Shown: positions 1 through 8,144 of the stretch, in pieces
Layout of the letters: every line of letters starts with the position of its first letter
Position numbering within the stretch: the first letter of the stretch is position 1
Assembly (NCBI GenBank): GCA_040754315.1
Contig: JBFMCS010000008.1
Coordinates: 1 to 45,070 of the forward strand
Length of the DNA: 45,070 bases
Reading direction: 5' to 3'
Source of the DNA: Bacillota bacterium
Lineage (GTDB): Bacteria > Bacillota > Sulfobacillia > DUSP01 > JBFMCS01
Position numbers and translations under genes: made by a program
The notes under the pieces: generated by a model
Databases searched by the model: none
Told to the model about the DNA's origin: nothing
What the model saw: the letters and a program-made list of their open reading frames with translations, nothing else

Positions 1-120
1 CCAACCATTCCCCACTCCCTATCACTGGGAACACCTCCACCTTCACCGGTATTGATGTTCCCTCTTTGATGGGGGGTGGGGAATTTCATTCTGCTCCTTT
101 TGGGGATTCTAAACCTGTTG

Positions 121-157
121 CTGACAGGGTCAATGTCAGTTCTCCCATACTGACATT
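121..157. repeat. Nested inverted repeats, possible IS terminus
   Basis: A 9-bp perfect inverted repeat (AATGTCAGT at 132-140 and ACTGACATT at 149-157) surrounds an 8-nt loop. A further CTGACA copy at 121-126 can pair with TGTCAG at 134-139. Clustered TGTCAG/CTGACA motifs of this kind occur near the ends of some insertion sequences, and this end of the window is AT-rich with transposase debris nearby. The rest of 1-277 holds no convincing coding region. It could equally be a transcription terminator, but no strong T-run follows. Confidence 0.35.
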
Positions 158-277
158 TTCCCTTATTGGTTAAGTACTGTCTTTATCGTATAACAACGAC
201 AGCGCAACACCTCCAAGTGGATCAGTTTCATTCTAGCGTTCGTATTAAGTGTGCGGAAGATGTGTTAGAGTTTAAAA

Positions 278-2809
278 TTAGGCCTGATGCAGCCGCCTAC
301 CCCGCCACAGCAGCCAGCCTGCAGCCAGTATAGTCACAAACCAACCTGTATACACGGCAGCGCTCGCCCCATAATGCATGGTGACTGTGTGCTTCCCCGG
401 CGGAAGAATTAGAAGGACGAGATCCTCGTGCCTGTATGCAGGGATAGGTTCGCCATCAAGGTAAGCGTGCCAGCGCGGGGTATGGGTAACGGAAACAATT
501 ATCGGCTCTGTTTCCTTTGCTTCATACGCAAAGGAGACACCTTTGTGATCCCAGTGAGTCCATATCGTCTCGAAAGGTTCAGGGGTTATCCCTTTCCTAG
601 GTTTCCCCAGGTCTAGTAACGGCTCTAAGAGCAGACGCGCTGCTTCCTTAGACTCAGGCTGGATAAGCCTTGGTACATGCAGCCCCGTAAGATAGATCTC
701 TCCCTGCGCGGTTTCTTTTACACCTACGGCGGCATATGCCCCTTGATCGCCGTAAAAAGTAAGCAATACCCTGTCCAGTTTTTTATAGAACGCCCCTCTT
801 CCTTCTTTTAATTTAACAATTACATCTTCGCTATATATATTAAGATTATCGCTTGTGGGCAGAAGGTTTACTACCCCATTCACAGGCTTCTCAAAGTGCC
901 ACACGCCAAATATCTCCGGAATCTTATCCGTTGCCGAAAGGTCCAAAATGACGGTCTTCCCTTTACGCAGCCATCCTTCAATGCGTTTCTCTAGCTCAGC
1001 AATATTAAGTCCGGGGATATCATAGAGATAGATAACTTCAAAAAGGTCAATATACGCCTCGTCATACTCCAAAGGATTCGGCGCCCTCCCCTCGCTTACC
1101 CAGGGAAAGAGCCGCGCCACGTAATAGCTGCTTCTTCCAATGACAAGCACATCGGAATGGAGTTTCATAAGGTAGGTGGAGGGGTAATCCCAAGTAAATA
1201 CAGCTGTACCATTACTGTTTGCATGTAATGACCATCCCAATTCCTCAATGTAAGTCGAAATATTCTTCAGGTGACCAAATCTTTGATCTAAAATAGATGA
1301 CCGGACGTTTAGTAAATACCAATTTCGCAGGATATAATCAAGATAATCTTCGTCGTAAGAAATGTTGTGTTTAATGATTCTTTGCGCATGCGCTGTTCCC
1401 TCAATATTCCAGCCATATATTGTGTTTAAGCCGTAGCTAACGGGGAAGAAAGCCGACTCACTGCCCGTGTCGGGAAGTTCAGCAGCAATACGTCCATTCT
1501 GGAATGGATTACTGCCGGAATTGGGTATGGTACTTATTAAATATCTCATATGGACGTAATCCGTAGGTTCTTTTATCGGAATAAGTGCAGAAGAAAAAAC
1601 AATAAATAACGATAGTGGCACTCCAATAATCAACCCAAGAAATTTACTCATTCTACATGGTTTATAGTTTCTTATTGTCCACTGAGTAAAGCCTTTAATT
1701 AAAAACCCACCCAATAATGCCGCAGGTAAGTCTGCCGCGTTTAAGAAACGCACAGGCGCAAGGCTATCCTTCATTGGCAAAAGAGAAAAAAGCGGATTAT
1801 TATCTCCAATAGCTAAAGAAGTCGTTACTATCCACATAAGAACAAGGCCTAACCAGATAAACGTTCGCTCAATTAGATAATAACCCAGTAGCGCACCCAA
1901 TAAAGCAAGGGCATATGCAGGAAAAGATATAACCGGGGAAAAGCTGGGAACTAATAAATCTCTTATCGTAATTACAAAAATCTGGGCTATGCCTGCTGGG
2001 AGCCATGGAACACCTGAAGTTTCCCACTGCGTTACTCCAGGTACAGACCAATAGCCGGTTAATGTTACACCGACCAAGAGGACTTCTGCAGCCATTACCA
2101 CTTTGTTCCACGGCCTATGCCATTGTAAACACCAGATCAGGTAGAACAAACCAATCCCTATACATAGAAGATATGCATGCATTGCATGGGCCAGGATCAT
2201 TAAAGCAATAAGCAGTGAACAGTAAAACAAGGTTCCTTTTGCCGGTCTTTCGCCCAAACTTAGCATCTTATAAAAAAGCAGGGGATAAAGGGGGATGGTA
2301 ATCGCCCTTCCTAATGTGCCATCATTAAAAACAGTAAAAAGGGTATAATGTCCAAGGGTATAGAGAAAAGCGGAACATAACGCTGCAACATCGTCTCCGC
2401 CGAGCTTTTTTGAAAGCTTGGCAGTGAATATTCCTCCCAAGAATAGGCAACTCCATATCAGAATCTTAAAGGTAAGCATGATATTCCCTGTTAGCATCTG
2501 CACTAAAGCACCAACCCAGACGCTCAAGGGAGGATAGTATTGAACAACAGTTGCACCGGCGTACCATCCTGGAAACCAATCAGAGAATTGCAGGTTCCGC
2601 CAGCGTTCTGCCAGGTATGCAACTTTGGTCAGATGTCCCATTGTGTCAATGCCATATGGAAAAAGCTCGTTGGAAGCGCTAAGGAGAGGCCAGATGACAG
2701 CGGTGCAGGCGATTGCCAAAGCAGGAACAAGATAACACCAGCAAGCTACGGCGGCGTCTAGCTTTAGCCTTGATTTAATAAGACCTTCCTGTTGTTTAGG
2801 AGCGGACAT
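278..2809 (-). CDS. PTPS-related multi-pass membrane protein (YfhO/GT-C-like)
   Basis: An 843-residue membrane protein. The N-terminal half has about a dozen hydrophobic segments, beginning near residue 22. It carries the luminal-loop pattern (Y-G-x-D-T-x-G-H near residue 52) seen in the large GT-C-like membrane proteins labelled '6-pyruvoyl-tetrahydropterin synthase related'. A hydrophilic, probably extracytoplasmic C-terminal half follows, ending in one more helix and a basic tail. It has no PTPS domain of its own but resembles the membrane part of the 1168-aa protein at 8125-11631, with the same order of helices, outer domain and final helix. I chose ATG 2809 because AGGAGA sits at the proper distance; an upstream in-frame TTG at 2824 has no good site. 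It lies beyond a decayed IS that probably split it from the operon upstream. Likely role, by inference: transfer or export of lipid-linked sugars. Substrate unknown. Confidence 0.75.
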   Translation of the reverse strand: MSAPKQQEGLIKSRLKLDAAVACWCYLVPALAIACTAVIWPLLSASNELFPYGIDTMGHLTKVAYLAERWRNLQFSDWFPGWYAGATVVQYYPPLSVWVGALVQMLTGNIMLTFKILIWSCLFLGGIFTAKLSKKLGGDDVAALCSAFLYTLGHYTLFTVFNDGTLGRAITIPLYPLLFYKMLSLGERPAKGTLFYCSLLIALMILAHAMHAYLLCIGIGLFYLIWCLQWHRPWNKVVMAAEVLLVGVTLTGYWSVPGVTQWETSGVPWLPAGIAQIFVITIRDLLVPSFSPVISFPAYALALLGALLGYYLIERTFIWLGLVLMWIVTTSLAIGDNNPLFSLLPMKDSLAPVRFLNAADLPAALLGGFLIKGFTQWTIRNYKPCRMSKFLGLIIGVPLSLFIVFSSALIPIKEPTDYVHMRYLISTIPNSGSNPFQNGRIAAELPDTGSESAFFPVSYGLNTIYGWNIEGTAHAQRIIKHNISYDEDYLDYILRNWYLLNVRSSILDQRFGHLKNISTYIEELGWSLHANSNGTAVFTWDYPSTYLMKLHSDVLVIGRSSYYVARLFPWVSEGRAPNPLEYDEAYIDLFEVIYLYDIPGLNIAELEKRIEGWLRKGKTVILDLSATDKIPEIFGVWHFEKPVNGVVNLLPTSDNLNIYSEDVIVKLKEGRGAFYKKLDRVLLTFYGDQGAYAAVGVKETAQGEIYLTGLHVPRLIQPESKEAARLLLEPLLDLGKPRKGITPEPFETIWTHWDHKGVSFAYEAKETEPIIVSVTHTPRWHAYLDGEPIPAYRHEDLVLLILPPGKHTVTMHYGASAAVYTGWFVTILAAGWLLWRGRRLHQA

Positions 2810-2917
2810 ATTAGTCTCCTGCAAAACCAGTGTATTCCTAGCTGGTTCGATCTAACGAAAGGGCATTGGTGTTGATACCTACCACATGCCCTATCCCCTC
2901 ACTTTGGTGAGTTGGGG

Positions 2918-4168
2918 CTATGTAGCCGGACTGAGGCTGGCAAGACGAGTGATATTGTGGGTCAGGATGCCAAGCCTCACCCAGCACTGTGTTCCATCAA
3001 GGCCGTCCATGAGACTCTTTCTTTCAATCCCCCCTCGCCAGCGCATGGTCCGGCGGAAGGAGGGCTTTGCCTCCAAAAGTCGCCGCTCTTTGGACCTCCG
3101 TCCGTTCCTTTATTGACCCCAATGTCCCTTGACTCTTCCTCAAGGCTTTATCCCGCTCATCCCGGGGGCCGCCGTCAGGGTCTTGGGAAGAGACCCGGTG
3201 CTTTCTTCATGTCCCTTGGCCGCATCGATTACAATCTCCCCGTCAGGCAGGTTCCCCCTTGACCTCATAGTGGCTAACGAACCCCTCCTTTGGTTTCAGT
3301 GATGCAGACCTTCCTTCCAAACTCCGTCCTTTTCCCCGCCTTGCCTTTCACGATTGGCCTTGCGCCATGCTCATGAACATGATCTCCGGTTCCCCTTTAT
3401 CACCTCACATGCCTGCTGGATCAGTCGCTCCGCCAGGCACATCGTCCAATTCAGCACAGTGACTGCCCGGTGGGCTTGGTACCCGGCCTTACTACCCAGT
3501 TCCTCCAATCTCCGCCTGGCTTCATCCAGGCCAGTCCGGGCAGCCTTCATCGTCTCGCGTGCGCGATCCCCACAATTTCCTGGGTGAGCCCGTTGATCTT
3601 CTCCATAAAGCCCTTCTTACTCATCCGGGCCGCTTGATTGACCTTTACTAGCCGCTTCTTGGCGCTCCTTGTCCGACGTGCCCGAGGTCTACTAACTTCT
3701 TCACCACCCGGGTTATCTTCTTTATGCCATCCAGCAAAAGACTTGCATCCGTCGGGTGATGTATGTTCGCTCCCACCACCGTGGTATCCACGCGCACCGT
3801 CAGACTCCTTAGCACCTTCTCCTCTTTAGCCTTCTGCACCACGAGATCATTGAAATTAAGCTGCTTTACCACTTCGGGCCCGAACTTCTTGTCAGTTTCA
3901 CCAGCGTACCCGGGTCAGGCAGCTTATCCGCCATAGAGAAACCGTAAAACGTTCTCCACTTTATACTGTCGGAAACCTCCCGTACCAAGCTTTCGTAACT
4001 CAACTGGTAGGCATGTTTCAGGTACATAAGCCTCAGGCATTGATCTACCGGCACGCACGGTCTGCCCATGTGTAACTTGACCTTGGACTCCTGCATCTTT
4101 CTAAAAAACGGCTCCAAGAACCGCTGGTCCCTCAGCACCCTGTCCACTTGTTCCAGTTCCTCTCCCAA
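2918..4168 (-). pseudogene. Degenerate DDE transposase (IS5/ISNCY-like element)
   Basis: The minus strand holds consecutive pieces of one transposase in different frames. The N-terminal part (4168-3866) has the conserved block around L-H-x-G-R-P and the 'LKHAYQLSYESL' stretch. A second frame (3872-3648) has V-R-V-D-T-T-V-V then NIHHPTD, typical of the catalytic domain around the first Asp. Later fragments to 2918 resemble the C-terminal block with 'FRRTMRWRGGIE' and 'GLDGTQCWVRLGILTHN'. There are at least two frameshifts and several stops, so it cannot make a functional enzyme. I could not identify terminal inverted repeats or target-site duplications by eye. It sits between two genes of the glycan locus and probably interrupted that operon. 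The exact IS family is uncertain. Confidence 0.8.
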
Positions 4169-4386
4169 CTAGAAAAGCGCCGGTAAAGTAGCCTTTCATA
4201 TATCCACCTGGTCTTTCTTGGAGCCTTCAAGCACCAACATTTCCTGTCGCCTCCCCTCTACATGGGGATTTGACATCGATGCCTCAAATTCCTGGTTACA
4301 GTAACCGGAAATTACTCAGATCCTCTATTCTTCTAACTCCTGCCTCACCCTCTACCAGCGGCACTCTCCCGAGCTTTCAGGTCGAA

Positions 4387-5157
4387 CTAACTAATACGTA
4401 GCCCTCTGCCAAGGGGACACCTTCTTTTCGGCAGAAACAATAAGCGCAGGCTGTCGTAGACGGTGGCCAGTATTTTTAACTTGCTGGCGCTTTTTTTGGC
4501 CCCGTATCTAACGGTAAACGGCACTTCTTCGATGGTACCCGCAAAGGGGGCCAGTTTTAAGAGCAGCTCCACCGTTGCCGAGAAGCTCCGGGAAGCCAAG
4601 AAAGGCCATTTGCCAGTGGCGAGGGCCTGGCTGACAAGCGAACTGCGGTAGGCGCGAAAATTGATTGTATAGTCTGTAACTCCACGCAGCGGAAAGGCCA
4701 GATGGTAAAATATCTTTGCCCCAATACTCAAAAAGCTGCGCAAGAAAGGCACTCCGTCCTGCCCTCCCCCTTTAATATAGCGTGAAGCGATGGCAATATC
4801 AGCGCCGGCGCCAATTTTAGCGACAAGTTCGGCGATAATCTCCCCCGGGTGAGTGGCGTCCGCGTCCATAGTAACAATACAGGTCGCCCGGGCTTTCATA
4901 GCCTCGGTGAAACCTGTGATAATCGCCTCCCCCAGGCCCCTGTTTTGCGTATGGGAGACAATGATTGCCCTGCTGCCGGCCAATACCCATTTGGTGGCAA
5001 GCTCAAGAGTGTTATCGCTGCTGCCATCATTGACTATGATGATGAGCGGGCTATAACCTGGCGGCAATGGGATTTCCTTAAACATCCTTTGTAAGGCAGG
5101 AATTGATTCTGCCTCGTTGTACATGGGGAGAATTATGGCAACAAGATCATCCCGCAT
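4387..5157 (-). CDS. GT2 glycosyltransferase, dolichyl-phosphate mannosyltransferase-like
   Basis: A 256-residue family 2 glycosyltransferase of the DPM1-like type, which moves a sugar from a nucleotide donor to a polyprenyl phosphate on the cytoplasmic membrane face. Visible motifs are ILPMYNEAES near residue 9, NDGSSD near residue 43 for nucleotide binding, and the metal site DADATHP near residue 100. There is an R-x-x-S-x-x-S-x-G segment typical of these enzymes. It has no C-terminal membrane helices, unlike bacterial GtrB-type members, so it resembles the single-domain archaeal and eukaryotic DPM1 forms. A GGAGTG ribosome site precedes ATG 5157. It follows the SMR-like gene by 46 nt, matching the common pairing of a polyprenyl-phosphate-sugar synthase with a small flippase. 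The sugar is unknown; mannose is possible given manCB nearby. Confidence 0.85.
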   Translation of the reverse strand: MRDDLVAIILPMYNEAESIPALQRMFKEIPLPPGYSPLIIIVNDGSSDNTLELATKWVLAGSRAIIVSHTQNRGLGEAIITGFTEAMKARATCIVTMDADATHPGEIIAELVAKIGAGADIAIASRYIKGGGQDGVPFLRSFLSIGAKIFYHLAFPLRGVTDYTINFRAYRSSLVSQALATGKWPFLASRSFSATVELLLKLAPFAGTIEEVPFTVRYGAKKSASKLKILATVYDSLRLLFLPKRRCPLGRGLRIS

Positions 5158-5203
5158 GACATATCACTCCAATAGATAGTTTCTCAGAACAACATATTGA
5201 CGC

Positions 5204-5569
5204 TCAGCGGTGCAGAAAAAAAACCCCTGCAAGGATCATGGAAAACCCTAGAAGCTTAGAGCCGCTAACCGCCTCCTTAAAGAACAGAACGGAGAAGAGA
5301 AAAACCATGATATAAGAGATACTAACGCTCGGGTAGGCCCTACTAAGCTCCATGCTCGCAATGACCTTAATCCAAAGGACCATACTGGCGACAAAGCAAA
5401 ATATAGCGGAAAGAACCCAGCCATTCCAGAATATTCGCATAAGGGTATAGGGGATCGACGGCCAGGCCAAGTTGCTCTCTCCCATATTATGGGTCGCAAA
5501 TTTCAGCAAAATCTGGCCGCATGCTCCCAAGAAGATTGAGATGAATAAGCTGGCTAGAGTACTATTCAA
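5204..5569 (-). CDS. Small four-helix SMR/EamA-type membrane protein (ArnE-like)
   Basis: A 121-residue protein with four predicted membrane helices (about residues 3-22, 45-66, 72-92, 100-119). It has the EamA/SMR signature 'LSRAYPSVSISYI' in the third helix and a closing G-x-x-L-I-x-A-G-V pattern. Small proteins of this kind include drug exporters and the ArnE/ArnF flippase of lipid-linked aminoarabinose. Its position between two GT2 genes, 24 nt after the first and 46 nt before the second, argues for flipping a lipid-linked sugar rather than drug efflux; that is inference from context. The start is TTG 5569 with a partial AGGCGGTG ribosome site. A single copy is seen, so it would act as a homodimer or with another partner. 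Confidence 0.75.
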   Translation of the reverse strand: MNSTLASLFISIFLGACGQILLKFATHNMGESNLAWPSIPYTLMRIFWNGWVLSAIFCFVASMVLWIKVIASMELSRAYPSVSISYIMVFLFSVLFFKEAVSGSKLLGFSMILAGVFFLHR

Positions 5570-5593
5570 GTTTTTTCACCGCCTATTTGTTAT

Positions 5594-6955
5594 TCACAAA
5601 CCTATTGCCCTGCGAAATTGACGTCTATAGCCCCTAAATATCTCCTTTAACTGGTCGACTGGATATTGCACTCGCCAGCTTTTCTCTTCTGTGAGCACCG
5701 TAATAATCCCGGCCAAGCGAAACCAGTAAATGAGGTGCCTGTATACAGGCAGTAGAAAAACAATCCACCAGATTTTCTTCATTTCGCAGCGGTAGAGCTT
5801 GGGGCTGTATTTATAGACCATAAGAAAGCTAGCCGTATCTAGGATGGTATAGCAGGCCAGCAATACGATCAAGGCAAGAAACACCGTATCGATAGAGTAG
5901 CCGATAAAATACAAAAAAAACAAAAGGAATGTCCAGCTAAAACGAACCAGCGCCAGCGTATGATCTGAGATAAACATGCGCCCAACAAAGTTCCTGAGGT
6001 CGCTTAAAAGGCTTATTCCATGTTGCTCATTTATTGCTATCGCTTCAATCTGACCCCGCTGCCAGCGCAAACGCTGGGCGTACAGCTGGGCAAGGGAATT
6101 AATGGGCTCAACATAAGCCACCGCGTCAAGCACACAGCCAACACGACGTTGTTGTTTCTCTTGCGCATGTTTTATACAAAAAGTGAGGTCCGTATCTTCG
6201 GAAACCGTCCGGTCCTGGTATAAAAAGGTCTGAAGGAGCACATCGCGGCGAAAAATGGAAAATGCGCCGGACAGAGTAAAAATAGAATCTCTAAGCCCAT
6301 GGTAACGGCGGCCTATGTTGAAGGCTAGCATATACTCAATGACTTCGCAATAATTCAGCAAATCGACAAAATTGTAGCCGTCCCCGATTTCTTTATCCAC
6401 GCGTATAAGCCCAGTAGCGGCAGCCAATGAGCCGTCATTCTCAAAAGACTCAACTGCCTTTAAGACGGCGTTTTTGTCCAGCCATGTATCCGAATCCACG
6501 TTCATCATATATGTCCCGTTGCCGTGATAAAACCCTGCATTTAGGGCAATGGATTTTCCCGCTCGCTCCATAGAGATCCAGTTGGTATTTATGTCCGCAT
6601 GAGCGTATTGGAATTCCTGGAACACTGTAAAGCTATCATCCTTGCTGCCGTTATTTACGCAAATGATTTCAAGCTTCTCCTTGGGATAGTTCTGCTTGTA
6701 CATAGAATCCAGGCACTGGTAAAGGGTGCCGGCCGAATTGTGAACAGGTATAACCAGTGTAACTAAAGGATAAAAAGCCAAACTGCCTGTGCCCCGTGAT
6801 ATTTTCCCCTTTGTTCTTGCGCTGTTCCCTTCGTCTAAGAACAAACCGGCAAAACACTTGGCCATAGCTGACACATCCACCAGCAGTGGCGCCAGTAACC
6901 AGATGCTCCAAGAGAGGAGCAAGCTTATACTCCGCTCCCATAGAATTTCAGGCAC
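5594..6955 (-). CDS. Processive GT2 glycosyltransferase, exosortase-G-associated type
   Basis: About 453 residues. An N-terminal membrane segment is followed by a GT2 domain with VIPVHNSAGT, VNNGSKDDS, the metal motif D-S-D in 'NVDSDTWLD', E-D-T-D-L, and the Q-R-L-R-W acceptor motif of processive synthases such as cellulose and hyaluronan synthases. Two or three helices follow near residues 330-410. The neighbour is an exosortase-G-like gene; I recall a named family (TIGR03111) of glycosyltransferases associated with that sortase, and this protein fits it in length and context. Start choice: GTG 6955 lies nine bases after GGGGAG, whereas ATG 6964 abuts it, so I prefer GTG. It overlaps the end of the exosortase gene by 8 nt, implying translational coupling. 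Confidence 0.85.
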   Translation of the reverse strand: MPEILWERSISLLLSWSIWLLAPLLVDVSAMAKCFAGLFLDEGNSARTKGKISRGTGSLAFYPLVTLVIPVHNSAGTLYQCLDSMYKQNYPKEKLEIICVNNGSKDDSFTVFQEFQYAHADINTNWISMERAGKSIALNAGFYHGNGTYMMNVDSDTWLDKNAVLKAVESFENDGSLAAATGLIRVDKEIGDGYNFVDLLNYCEVIEYMLAFNIGRRYHGLRDSIFTLSGAFSIFRRDVLLQTFLYQDRTVSEDTDLTFCIKHAQEKQQRRVGCVLDAVAYVEPINSLAQLYAQRLRWQRGQIEAIAINEQHGISLLSDLRNFVGRMFISDHTLALVRFSWTFLLFFLYFIGYSIDTVFLALIVLLACYTILDTASFLMVYKYSPKLYRCEMKKIWWIVFLLPVYRHLIYWFRLAGIITVLTEEKSWRVQYPVDQLKEIFRGYRRQFRRAIGL

Positions 6956-8144
6956 GCTTAACATCTCCCCGTACTTTGTTAATGGAAGGCTGTGTCAAAA
7001 TATGCCAGTAGAGAGCGATAATCACGGCAAAAAAGAAAACCCGACCGAACAAAGTGTGCGCCACGAAGTTAAAACTACGCCCACCCCAATAGATTAAGGT
7101 GGTAATGAGCAAGAGGCGCACCAAGTTAAAAAACCCAAGCGTCGCGGTGCCCACGAGGATATAGTACAATTTACGGCCAGCGCCGTAGGCAGGATAGAAT
7201 AGCACAAGGCCGAGCAAAACAGCAATTTCAAATAGGGCTGAACTTTCAATATCAATATTTAGTGTGGTCCAGCTATTGTCTGTCTTGATAAAGACCAGGA
7301 TCGTGCCCGGTGATTTATCGAAGACATAAGTCAATATGCCAAATTCATTAAGAATATGGTGCAGGACCATACCTGTCCAGTACTCAATGGTGTACTCCAG
7401 CAGCGTACCCCTGACCGCCAGGATAACAATGATGGTGAAGCCCACAGCGCCCAAGACATAGTAGAGGGGCCAGATGCGGTAATGGTAGAGGGCCGCTGTG
7501 GCAAGCAGCCAGCATATGGCAAAAATGGCAATGCCGGACCTGTCTCGGGTAACCACTGGAAAGACCTTCCACTGCACGTCTCCATCAACAGGCAGGCGGT
7601 CAGCGCTGAGGCCGGCTGCTGCAAGATAAAAGCGGATTGGCTGCGCCGGGTAAATGTTCAGATCGGACATGGGCAGGTAAAATTCAAAGCCGCCCCTGCC
7701 GCTGTCGCTCTCCTGCCCCCACATTCCCTCGTACCCATTAATCAGATTCCCGCTGGAGGAATAAAGTTTAACTTCCACTGTGCCCCCTGCAAAACCGGGT
7801 ATGCAAGAGATCTCCGCATACTTATCGATCCTATCCGTATATGATCCGTTATCGTCTATATCGAGAAAGAGCCTGCACAGGAGATGATCTCCTGGTGCCG
7901 CAGGGTTTTGCAGTTTTACCGCAAAATATATCTTCCTTTCGTTTTCGTTCGTGGCCCAGTGTAACGATGCAAAAAGGTTGGCTCCTTTCCCTGTAGCTTC
8001 GCTAAGCGAGGCCCGGCCCCGCCACTCCTGTAACTGGCCATCTATCTGTATATCTTGCACAAACAGCATGCCAGAAGGCAGGAAATATATTGTTACGATA
8101 AGGGCAGCCAGGAAAACGGCTATTCTATGCGGTAACTTGCCCAT
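6948..8144 (-). CDS. xrtG: Exosortase-G-like membrane protein with CBM9-like domain, catalytic Cys replaced
   Basis: A 398-residue protein. A signal-anchor helix (about 7-27) is followed by a soluble beta-rich domain (about 32-195) that opens with I-D-G-Q-L-Q-E-W, as in CBM9-like carbohydrate-binding domains, and has a calcium-type D-I-D-D-N-G loop. About six helices follow (203-385) and match the exosortase/archaeosortase fold. The Arg motif (N340-x-x-R343) and the His motif (A-H363) are present. The catalytic Cys position, normally E-C-S-G, reads E300-S301-S302-A: codon AGT at 7244-7242, one base from TGT. Exosortases cleave C-terminal sorting signals and transfer the protein to a cell-surface target; with Ser this copy may be inactive or altered. 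No target protein with a sorting tail is visible in the window. The RBS is weak, and the upstream gene overlaps by 20 nt. Confidence 0.8.
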   Translation of the reverse strand: MGKLPHRIAVFLAALIVTIYFLPSGMLFVQDIQIDGQLQEWRGRASLSEATGKGANLFASLHWATNENERKIYFAVKLQNPAAPGDHLLCRLFLDIDDNGSYTDRIDKYAEISCIPGFAGGTVEVKLYSSSGNLINGYEGMWGQESDSGRGGFEFYLPMSDLNIYPAQPIRFYLAAAGLSADRLPVDGDVQWKVFPVVTRDRSGIAIFAICWLLATAALYHYRIWPLYYVLGAVGFTIIVILAVRGTLLEYTIEYWTGMVLHHILNEFGILTYVFDKSPGTILVFIKTDNSWTTLNIDIESSALFEIAVLLGLVLFYPAYGAGRKLYYILVGTATLGFFNLVRLLLITTLIYWGGRSFNFVAHTLFGRVFFFAVIIALYWHILTQPSINKVRGDVKRA

